Source: an uncultured Clostridia bacterium (lineage in GTDB: Bacteria; Bacillota; Clostridia; Oscillospirales; Ruminococcaceae). Taken from it: DNA of 6,413 nucleotides. Made by a program: the position numbers and the translations under genes. The notes below the pieces were generated by a model, which had not been told where the DNA came from, made no database searches, and saw nothing but the letters and a program-made list of their open reading frames with translations. The DNA is taken from contig CAMWLH010000128.1 in the NCBI GenBank assembly GCA_947175045.1, forward strand, positions 1 to 6,413. Direction: 5' to 3'. Below, piece after piece: positions 1-5,161 of the stretch. How positions within the stretch are numbered: the stretch's first letter is position 1; the number at the start of each line of letters is the position of its first letter.

Positions 1-169
1 CTCGCTGCATTTCGGCTAGTAAGTGGTAAATCTCTGCGTGATTTTGACTGGCGATGCCGACGGCACTGTTTACACGGTGGGCGATAAGGTAAGAGTAAAG
101 TGCGTGGGCGTTAATGTAAACGGCGGGTTTATCGATTTTGACTTTACGGGGAAAAATGAGGAGCAATAA
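1..169 (+). pseudogene. rnr: 3' end of a probable RNase R (last S1 domain), frameshifted
   Basis: Frame 2 from about position 41 reads ILTGDADGTVYTVGDKVR and continues through IDFDF to a TAA at 167-169. The pattern Y-x-x-GDKVRVK followed about 16 residues later by IDFxF is what I know from the C-terminal S1 domain of RNase R (exoribonuclease II family, 3'-5' RNA degradation in the cytoplasm). Upstream, frame 2 has two consecutive stops (17-22), whereas frame 1 is open from the window edge and reads LAAFRLVSGKSLR up to about position 39, which fits as the preceding part of the domain. Removing one base near position 41 would join them as ...SLRVLTGDADG.... This may be a real disruption or an assembly error at a contig edge; the sequence alone cannot say. 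The bulk of the gene lies outside the window. The family call rests on about 50 residues and is moderately sure. Confidence 0.5.
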
Positions 170-268
170 GAACAATCTCATCAAAGGTAAAAGTGTTTGA
201 AAACCGAAGCAAAACAAAAATGAACAGTAAAGGCGCTGAAAGCAGATGTCAGGTGACCGCCCACGCAG

Positions 269-346
269 GAAATTTTTCGCGAGAGCCCGCCGCTGTTCGC
301 ATCGCGCAGCGAAGCGAACAGCGGCGGGCGGGTCGCGGAAAATTTC
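269..346 (+). repeat. 78-nt GC-rich inverted repeat before the GH43 gene
   Basis: Arms 269-300 and 314-346 are nearly perfect reverse complements: a perfect inner block of GCCCGCCGCTGTTCGC against GCGAACAGCGGCGGGC, then a small mismatched or bulged region (GAGA against the GGGT side), then an outer block of the GAAATTTT type. The loop is 301-313 and can add a short CGC/GCG stem. The right arm ends 10 nt before the Shine-Dalgarno sequence of the GH43 gene. The outer part of the right arm (325-346) recurs with one mismatch on the minus strand at the far end of the window. It has no T-tract directly after the stem, so it is not a classic terminator. It could be a REP/MITE-like dispersed element, an mRNA-stabilising 5'-UTR hairpin, or both. 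Confidence 0.8.
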
Positions 347-369
347 AAATTTAAATAAGGAGATTTAAA

Positions 370-1854
370 ATGAGGTATTCCAATCCGATAGTAAAGGGAT
401 TTTATCCCGACCCAAGCGTATGCTATGCAAACGGAAAGTATTATATGGTTTGCAGCTCGTTTCAGTATTTTCCGGGAGTACCGCTTTTTGAAAGCGAGGA
501 CCTTGTAAACTGGGAGCAGATAGGGCACGTTCTCACGCGCAGAAGTCAGGTCATGCTTGAAGGCATAAACAGTTCGGGGGGAGTATTCGCGCCCACGATA
601 AGATACAACGACGGGCGGTTTTATATGGTCACGACCAACGACACCACGCATCAGAATTTTTATGTGTATACCGATGATATTTACGGTGAGTGGAGCGAGC
701 CTGTCTATGTTGAGCAGGACGGTATTGACCCGTCGCTGTTTTTCGAGGACGGTCACGCGTATTTTATGAGCAACGGCACCGACAGCAAGGGCGTCGGCGG
801 GGTCGTCCAGTGCGAAATAGACATTGCCACAGGCAGAAAGCTGACCAAGAGCCGCTGTATCTGGCAGGGCTCAGGCGGCAGATTTCTTGAAAGCCCTCAT
901 TTGTATAAGATAAACGGTACATATTATTTAATGGCAGCCGAGGGCGGCACGGAGTACGGTCACATGATAACCCTTGCGCGCGGCGATTCCGTTTGGGGCG
1001 ACAAGGGCGGGAAATTCACGACATGCCCCGATAACCCGATAATAACGAACAGGAATAAAGCGCCCTATATAATCCAGGGAATAGGTCACGGTGATCTGGT
1101 ATGCGACAGGAACGGTGACTGGCATATCCTGTGTCTGGGCTTCCGTCAGCAGGGCGATTGGATGCCGTATCATAACTTAGGGCGCGAGGTGTTCATGGTT
1201 CCCGTGACGTTCACCGAGGACGGCTGGTTTTACGCCGGTATAGACAAAACCGCCGCGGACAGCTACGAGATAAAGGGCGATTTCGTTCAGCGAGAGAAAA
1301 AGCAATACACATTTGAGAATACGGATTGGAGCAAGGATTGGTGCTTCCTGCGCCACCCCGATATGAGCAATTACGAGCTCTCTGACGGTAAAGCGGTGCT
1401 GCACGGCACGGACAAAACGCTTGACGACATTGCCTCCCCCACCTTTATAGCCTTGCGCCAGCGCGATTTTAACGGCGAACTTACGGTTAAAGTTAAACTG
1501 ACCGACGGCGAGGCGGGAGTTACCGCCTTTATGTGCGAAAACGAGCATTACGAGATAGCCGTAAGGAAAACCGAGGACGGCTTTGAGGCGATAGAAAAGC
1601 TGAATATCGGCGATATCAAGCATATACAGAACAGCATTCCTCTTGAAAGCGGCGAGGTAACGCTTAAGCTGAATATGAATAATTATTCATACAGCTTTGC
1701 GGTGGTTACGGAAAACAGCGAGATAGCTCTCGGCTCGGCACAGGCGAAATATCTCACCAGCGAAGTGTCGGGCGGGTTTACCGGAGTAGTCCTCGGCTTG
1801 TACGCGGTGGGCGGCAGCGCGGAATTTACCGAATTTGACTGTACATATGAATAA
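370..1854 (+). CDS. GH43 family glycosidase (beta-xylosidase / alpha-L-arabinofuranosidase type)
   Basis: 494-aa enzyme, probably hydrolysing xylo- or arabino-oligosaccharides from the non-reducing end in the cytoplasm, since no signal peptide is visible. The N-terminal five-bladed beta-propeller (about 1-300) carries the expected GH43 residues: general base D14 in GFYPDPS, pKa-modulating D120 in GIDPSLF, general acid E174 in ESPHLY, metal-site His 240 in GHGDLV, and R272 in LGREVF. Residues about 310-494 form a beta-rich domain ending with GGFTGVVLGLYAVGG, typical of the concanavalin-like C-terminal domain of Selenomonas-type beta-xylosidases, which helps close the active site. Length is slightly below the roughly 540 aa of those enzymes. 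AAGGAG at 357-362 is 7 nt before the ATG, fixing the start. The gene follows a strong hairpin and probably shares a transcript with the small gene 38 nt downstream. The family is near certain; xylosidase versus arabinofuranosidase activity cannot be decided from sequence. Confidence 0.93.
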   Translation: MRYSNPIVKGFYPDPSVCYANGKYYMVCSSFQYFPGVPLFESEDLVNWEQIGHVLTRRSQVMLEGINSSGGVFAPTIRYNDGRFYMVTTNDTTHQNFYVYTDDIYGEWSEPVYVEQDGIDPSLFFEDGHAYFMSNGTDSKGVGGVVQCEIDIATGRKLTKSRCIWQGSGGRFLESPHLYKINGTYYLMAAEGGTEYGHMITLARGDSVWGDKGGKFTTCPDNPIITNRNKAPYIIQGIGHGDLVCDRNGDWHILCLGFRQQGDWMPYHNLGREVFMVPVTFTEDGWFYAGIDKTAADSYEIKGDFVQREKKQYTFENTDWSKDWCFLRHPDMSNYELSDGKAVLHGTDKTLDDIASPTFIALRQRDFNGELTVKVKLTDGEAGVTAFMCENEHYEIAVRKTEDGFEAIEKLNIGDIKHIQNSIPLESGEVTLKLNMNNYSYSFAVVTENSEIALGSAQAKYLTSEVSGGFTGVVLGLYAVGGSAEFTEFDCTYE

Positions 1855-1865
1855 ATATTCTTAGA

Positions 1866-1878
1866 GCGGCTCTGCCGC
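1866..1878 (+). other. Small hairpin between GH43 gene and the next gene
   Basis: GCGGC-TCT-GCCGC forms a 5-bp GC stem with a 3-nt loop, in the 38-nt gap between two genes and directly before the GGGAGGGG ribosome binding site of the second. There is no T-tract, so it should not terminate. It might protect the 3' end of the GH43 message or tune translation of the next gene; this is inference. Confidence 0.4.
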
Positions 1879-1892
1879 GGGAGGGGAACAGT

Positions 1893-2303
1893 ATGAGCGT
1901 ATTGGAAGAGGAAATTGAGAAAATTGAGCAATCCATAAGAGATGGTGAAGCGGATGCGGCAGTAATGTATGAAAGCATAGAGAAAGTTAAAAATGCCGGA
2001 TATGGTTTGGAGGCTGTTGAGGGGCTGTTAAAGCTTTTGGAAAAATACCTCGCGGTCTGGTTTGGCGACCCGGGGGAAATCGTACATTTTATAGAGCAGT
2101 TTACTCCCGATCATGAAAGGCTCCTGTTGGAATCCGTAAAAAGGAATCCCTCATATACTACTGTTTTTATGATGAACAGGTGCATTAACGCCGGGAAAAA
2201 AGAGTATGTTGACGTTTTAAAAGATGTGGCGGACAGAACGGATATTCACGAATATGTCAGAGAACAAACGAGAAATTTTATTGATTTTCAAGCAAATAAG
2301 TAA
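1893..2303 (+). CDS. Small acidic helical protein, possibly immunity-like
   Basis: 136-aa cytoplasmic protein with no signal peptide or membrane segment. The composition (E/K-rich amphipathic helices at about 1-20, 26-54, 61-70, 73-83 and 103-130) indicates an all-alpha fold. The distinctive stretches are WFGDPGEIVHFIEQF (56-70) and NPSYTTVFMMNRCINA (85-100). A Gly-Asp-Pro-Gly turn followed by a helix, then an NP...MNR.IN helix, reminds me of HEAT-like or polymorphic-toxin immunity proteins (Imm30-like small helical proteins), but I cannot confirm a family. GGGAGGGG (1879-1886) precedes the ATG with good spacing. It lies 38 nt after the GH43 gene on the same strand and is probably co-transcribed with it. 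The base composition is more AT-rich than that of the GH43 gene, suggesting separate origin. No cognate toxin gene is seen in the window. The existence of the gene is well supported; its function is open. Confidence 0.75.
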   Translation: MSVLEEEIEKIEQSIRDGEADAAVMYESIEKVKNAGYGLEAVEGLLKLLEKYLAVWFGDPGEIVHFIEQFTPDHERLLLESVKRNPSYTTVFMMNRCINAGKKEYVDVLKDVADRTDIHEYVREQTRNFIDFQANK

Positions 2304-2368
2304 CTTAGAACTCGTTCACATAGCCATTCAACGCTTGTTTTGCAATAAATTTTGCGGCTGTCTGCGTC

Positions 2369-2409
2369 AAAAATCCCTGACGTTAATACAGTGCGTCTGT
2401 GATTTTTTT
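2369..2409 (+). terminator. Intrinsic terminator after the small helical-protein gene
   Basis: A 14-position stem, AAAAATCCCTGACG (2369-2382) against CGTCTGTGATTTTT (2394-2407), pairs at 12 of 14 positions around an 11-nt loop, and the 3' arm runs into a tract of seven T (2403-2409). The mirrored A- and T-runs could let it work in both directions. It separates the GH43 unit from the separately promoted hydrolase gene. Confidence 0.6.
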
Positions 2410-2467
2410 CTTGACATCAACAAAGTTTGCTTTAATTACCAAAAGATATAAATAAATTCCCAACATC

Positions 2468-2496
2468 TTGAAAACGTTTTCAGGATATGATATACT
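2468..2496 (+). promoter_or_regulatory. Sigma-A type promoter of the hydrolase gene
   Basis: TTGAAA (2468-2473) and TATACT (2491-2496) are separated by exactly 17 nt, each one or two bases off consensus. This predicts transcription starting near 2503, about 38 nt before the ATG at 2541. The -35 box and most of the spacer lie inside a perfect palindrome (separate entry). The predicted 5' end of the message carries a small hairpin, ACGGG-GCAAG-CCCGT (2507-2521), just before the ribosome binding site. Confidence 0.75.
2469..2482. promoter_or_regulatory. LacI-family / CcpA-type operator palindrome
   Basis: TGAAAACGTTTTCA is a perfect 14-bp palindrome with a central CG. That is the architecture of LacI-family operators, and it also fits the catabolite-responsive element (cre) pattern bound by CcpA in Firmicutes. 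It overlaps the -35 box and the 5' part of the promoter spacer, where a bound protein would block RNA polymerase. So the downstream hydrolase is probably repressed, either by a local sugar-specific regulator or by carbon catabolite control. The regulator gene is not in this window. Confidence 0.7.
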
Positions 2497-2540
2497 TGTT
2501 TCAGCAACGGGGCAAGCCCGTATTAAGGAGGACAATTGAT

Positions 2541-3983
2541 ATGGAAAAACTTTACGAGATCAAGCTCTCCCCTGCGAAGTGCGCGGTGGACTTGGGCGAC
2601 GGCAGCGAGCGCGGAGAGTATGTGAACCAGGATTATATCCTGCATAAGCTGGGCAGACCTCACCGCGCGGTAAGCCTTATGTATTGCTATTATCCGCTTG
2701 ACGAAGCGTTCCCGAAGCGCGCGAGGGACGCCTTTGCGGACAAGGAGGTATCCTTTCAGTGGGATTACCCCTATGACGATTATTTCACCTATAAGGGCGG
2801 AATTGGCGGCACGACCGACGACGAGCCTTTCACCTGCATGAAGGACGTGCGCCGTCACGGTCAGGACGTAATTTTAACGCTGACCATCGACCCCAACCTT
2901 ACCGATGATTATCTCATCAAAATCGCGCAGGAGCTCAGAACCTACGGCAGAATGCAGCTCCGCATAAACCACGAAGCTACGGGCAACTGGTTTTCGTTCA
3001 CCAAGCGCGCGACCTATCAGGAGATAGCGGATTTCTACGTTCGTTTCCATAATATAATAAAGAGGGAAGCTTCCAACGTTTCCACTATTCTGTGTATCGG
3101 CGGAGTAGAGCACCCCGAAAAGGGCAGCGAGATAGAGATGGAAAAGGAGTTTGCCGAAGCGGTAAAAGCTACGGATATATGGTCGGTTGACAAATATATG
3201 TCGCTGCACTGGGGTTGGCCCTACGATGTTGCGGACGAGGGCGGAACGACCTTCGGGCGCAGCAAGGTTTCCGACGTGTATAACCTCACCAAGCTCTCCG
3301 AAAAGCGTTACCGTGAGATATGCGGCGGCGTTAAAAAGCCCATGGTAATGAGCGAGTTCAACGCGGACGGCGATGTTACGGGACCATACGACCAGGCGGA
3401 TATGATAAGGGAGTTCATAGAGCTGCTGAAAAACGACAGCGATCAGGGCTGGTTCAACGGCTTCACTTTCTATCAGTTCCGTGACAGGGGCAGGCTGGGA
3501 CTTGAGATCGAGGACCCCAACAATCCCGACGTAGGCGTGGAGCAGCCCGCTTTGCAGACCTATAAGGAAATAATCCATGACGAATATTTCTCTCCCGCGA
3601 TAGAGCAGGGCGGCGAGGTAACTCTGCCCGCGAAGCTCCGTTGGGGCGGTAGCGAGGACAGCACGGGACTTGCTATCCCGCTGCACTTTGAGAAAAATCC
3701 CGTATTCTGCGAGATTTATTTTGACGAGCCGCTCAATTTGATGATGGAGCTCAACGGAAAGTGGTTCTACAAAAGCCCCGAGGCTAAGTGCATAGACCTC
3801 ATGCCCGCATTCTTCGAGAAGCCCCTTAACGGCGAGGCAGATATGACGCTGAAAATTTTCGCTCCCCCCGCAAGCGGCGAAAACGATCCCTCGCAGGGCG
3901 ACGACTGGCAGATGAATTACTATTCGGAGATAACCAAAATGCCGAATATCAGAATCAGATATGCGCCTATCATAAAAGGATAA
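2541..3983 (+). CDS. Putative clan GH-A-like glycoside hydrolase, family not recognised
   Basis: 480-aa protein without a signal peptide, so probably cytoplasmic. It resembles a retaining (beta/alpha)8-barrel hydrolase. QLRINHEATGNWFSF (139-153) looks like the strand-4 acid/base motif of clan GH-A enzymes, near GH26/GH39, with E145 as candidate acid/base. KPMVMSEFNADGD (266-278) looks like the strand-7 nucleophile motif with E272. Between them LHWGWPYD (222-229) and after them GWFNGFTFYQFRDRG (303-317) supply aromatic residues expected at a sugar-binding cleft. Residues about 360-480 look like a separate beta-rich C-terminal domain. The start is taken at 2541 because AAGGAGG (2525-2531) lies 9 nt upstream; an in-frame ATG at 2487 falls inside the promoter and would precede transcription start. 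It is alone on its transcript, with its own operator-controlled promoter and a terminator after it. Substrate is unknown; xylan or mannan oligosaccharides are guesses from the neighbours. Confidence 0.8.
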   Translation: MEKLYEIKLSPAKCAVDLGDGSERGEYVNQDYILHKLGRPHRAVSLMYCYYPLDEAFPKRARDAFADKEVSFQWDYPYDDYFTYKGGIGGTTDDEPFTCMKDVRRHGQDVILTLTIDPNLTDDYLIKIAQELRTYGRMQLRINHEATGNWFSFTKRATYQEIADFYVRFHNIIKREASNVSTILCIGGVEHPEKGSEIEMEKEFAEAVKATDIWSVDKYMSLHWGWPYDVADEGGTTFGRSKVSDVYNLTKLSEKRYREICGGVKKPMVMSEFNADGDVTGPYDQADMIREFIELLKNDSDQGWFNGFTFYQFRDRGRLGLEIEDPNNPDVGVEQPALQTYKEIIHDEYFSPAIEQGGEVTLPAKLRWGGSEDSTGLAIPLHFEKNPVFCEIYFDEPLNLMMELNGKWFYKSPEAKCIDLMPAFFEKPLNGEADMTLKIFAPPASGENDPSQGDDWQMNYYSEITKMPNIRIRYAPIIKG

Positions 3984-3990
3984 AATTTAA

Positions 3991-4019
3991 GCCGCCCGAG
4001 GTTTTCGGGCGGTCTTTTG
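3991..4019. terminator. Intrinsic terminator between convergent genes
   Basis: CCGCCCGA (3992-3999) pairs perfectly with TCGGGCGG (4005-4012), plus a G-T pair outside, around a 5-nt loop, followed by TCTTTT. It lies 8 nt after the stop of the hydrolase gene. Read from the other strand the stem is followed by a short T-rich stretch, so it may also stop transcription of the convergent kinase-like gene. Confidence 0.88.
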
Positions 4020-4069
4020 CTTATTCAACGGCTATTAAGTTTTGCCGTTAAGATATGAACTCCTACAAA

Positions 4070-4990
4070 TCAGCAATTATTTTTGAATGTCAATCCGATT
4101 TTCCATGAATCCCAAAATTGAGATATGGTTTTATAGCGTTTGTTTCTATCAAGGTTAACTGCTTTGATCAAGGCTCTGTATCTGATCTCATCAAGCTGCC
4201 AATGCTCTATGCCGCAAGGTACAAACCGATTATCCCGATACCTCCTTTCAATATCTTCATTGGTGAATGAACCAAAAAAATCAAACAGCAGCGCACCAAG
4301 CGTAAAAACATTGGTTTGTTCATCAATATCTGCCCCTAAAATGTATTCCTCCGGCGCCTTTACCCGTTTTGTACCCCACCATTTTTCGCCCATGGTATTC
4401 ACAATAGGTCGTTTCATAAACAGATCGACATCACAAATGACTGTTTTGCCTGTTTCAAAGTCATATATAATGCTGCCATCGTAAAAATCGACCGCCGTAT
4501 AACCTTTATTAGCTGCCAATTTTAAAAACGAAAAAAGAACGTCGGCGGTTTTCAGTTTCTCTTTGATAGGCAGCTCATAGAATTTTTCTTTTGGGCTTTT
4601 AATTGTGGAATTTTCCGAATAATATTTTTCAAAATTCCAATGGTCAAACAGACAATCACCGTTTTCCCATTCAAAGACCGCAACATAAAACCGATCGTAT
4701 GGGTAATGTTCTATCAATTTTATTAAATTCGGGTGCCGCAGATCACTATATACCGTCAATGCCTTTTTCAATGCCTCAACGGATTCCTGCGGAGGTATTT
4801 CCGCAAAAACAGTATTTACACCGGCTATTTTACAAAACACCTTTTTACCGTTGTTTTCCATACCGATCCCTATACAGCCCGAGCCGGTTTCATCAAACAC
4901 AGTAAATGCCGTTCCGTACTTCTTTAACCACGAGAGATCATGGTGTTCATTAAGCCTGAAGGTAACATTGTCAAGTGAATTTAAAATCAT
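4070..4990 (-). CDS. Divergent protein-kinase-like protein
   Basis: 306-aa soluble protein with a recognisable but degenerate Ser/Thr-kinase-type fold, so possibly a phosphotransferase acting in the cytoplasm. Visible landmarks in order: a glycine-containing loop, TGSGCIGIGM (35-44); VAIK-type lysine K54 in FCKIAG; a candidate helix-C glutamate (E64 or E69); RHPNLIKL (85-92), the usual strand-4 motif; a catalytic-loop equivalent around VDFYDGS (167-173), with D168 or D171 in place of HRD and serine where the metal-binding Asn is expected; ICDVDLF (185-191) in place of DFG; APEEY (212-216) as the APE motif; and DEQTNVFTLG (223-232), matching the helix-F segment. There is no sensor, PASTA or membrane part. 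AGGAGGAAT lies 6 nt before the ATG. The gene is AT-rich compared with the GC-rich esterase gene upstream, suggesting transfer. A short ORF and hairpin precede it and may control its translation. It could be an active kinase or a pseudokinase; substrate unknown. Confidence 0.78.
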   Translation of the reverse strand: MILNSLDNVTFRLNEHHDLSWLKKYGTAFTVFDETGSGCIGIGMENNGKKVFCKIAGVNTVFAEIPPQESVEALKKALTVYSDLRHPNLIKLIEHYPYDRFYVAVFEWENGDCLFDHWNFEKYYSENSTIKSPKEKFYELPIKEKLKTADVLFSFLKLAANKGYTAVDFYDGSIIYDFETGKTVICDVDLFMKRPIVNTMGEKWWGTKRVKAPEEYILGADIDEQTNVFTLGALLFDFFGSFTNEDIERRYRDNRFVPCGIEHWQLDEIRYRALIKAVNLDRNKRYKTISQFWDSWKIGLTFKNNC

Positions 4991-4996
4991 GTAATT

Positions 4997-5033
4997 CCTC
5001 CTGTTTCGGAGGCTTACAAAAAGAGAAGCCTCC
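4997..5033 (-). promoter_or_regulatory. Alternative hairpins controlling the kinase ribosome binding site
   Basis: On the minus strand GGAGGCTT (5033-5026) pairs perfectly with AAGCCTCC (5015-5008), an 8-bp stem with a 10-nt loop. The CCTCC part (5012-5008) can instead pair with the GGAGG Shine-Dalgarno sequence of the kinase-like gene (5001-4997) across a 6-nt loop. The two structures exclude each other. The upstream GGAGG arm consists of coding sequence of the 17-codon small ORF, and that ORF's TAA overlaps the downstream arm. This is the layout of translational-attenuation leaders, where a stalled ribosome changes which hairpin forms. The pairing is seen directly; regulation is inferred. 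Confidence 0.5.
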
Positions 5034-5067
5034 TGTCGTATCTGTTAAATGGAATAGCCATTTTCAT
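5014..5067 (-). CDS. 17-codon small ORF, possible leader peptide of the kinase-like gene
   Basis: Reads MKMAIPFNRYDRRLLFL then TAA. The Shine-Dalgarno-like AGAGGAGA (AGGAG at 5081-5077) lies 9 nt before the ATG, as good as at the larger genes. It ends 23 nt before the ATG of the kinase-like gene. Its codons 12-13 are tandem AGG-AGG for arginine, and these same bases form the upstream arm of the leader hairpin. The size is typical of leader peptides that control a downstream gene by ribosome stalling. It is too hydrophilic for a signal peptide or typical membrane peptide. It could also be a chance ORF or a real micro-protein. Confidence 0.45.
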   Translation of the reverse strand: MKMAIPFNRYDRRLLFL

Positions 5068-5096
5068 ACGTATCATCTCCTCTTCAATATGATATC

Positions 5097-5125
5097 TATA
5101 TAAAACACAACGAAGGTTGTGTGAA
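5097..5125 (-). promoter_or_regulatory. Candidate promoter and/or weak terminator before the kinase unit
   Basis: On the minus strand TTCACA (5125-5120) and TATATA (5102-5097) are 17 nt apart and could be a moderate promoter for the small ORF and kinase-like gene. The spacer contains a perfect 7-bp dyad, ACACAAC-CTTC-GTTGTGT (5122-5105), followed by TTT. Read as RNA from the esterase gene, the same sequence is a weak hairpin-plus-T terminator 40 nt after that gene's stop. Either or both readings are possible; as DNA the dyad could also be an operator. Confidence 0.35.
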
Positions 5126-5161
5126 TTGGTGTTATTTTGACCTCTTACTTTACAACGGACA

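Noticed and set aside
2411..2440. Perfect TTGACA at 2411-2416 as an additional promoter
   Set aside because: No convincing -10 box at 16-18 nt, only weak AT-rich matches. The promoter at 2468-2496 is far better placed.
2224..2451. 75-codon plus-strand frame overlapping the end of the small helical gene
   Set aside because: It starts inside that gene without a ribosome binding site and runs through the terminator hairpin and T-tract.
2487..2540. Longer start for the hydrolase gene at 2487
   Set aside because: That ATG lies between the -35 and -10 boxes and has no Shine-Dalgarno sequence, while 2541 has AAGGAGG at proper distance.
2874..3686. Long 270-aa open frame on the minus strand inside the hydrolase gene
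   Set aside because: It mirrors the strongly coding plus-strand gene, has no ribosome binding site of note and shows no recognisable motifs. The same holds for minus-strand frames within 370-1854 and plus-strand frames within 4140-4930 and 5213-6398.
4027..4049. AACGGC/GCCGTT dyad as terminator of the kinase-like gene
   Set aside because: Six base pairs with an 11-nt loop and no T-tract on either strand; the stronger hairpin at 3991-4012 can serve.
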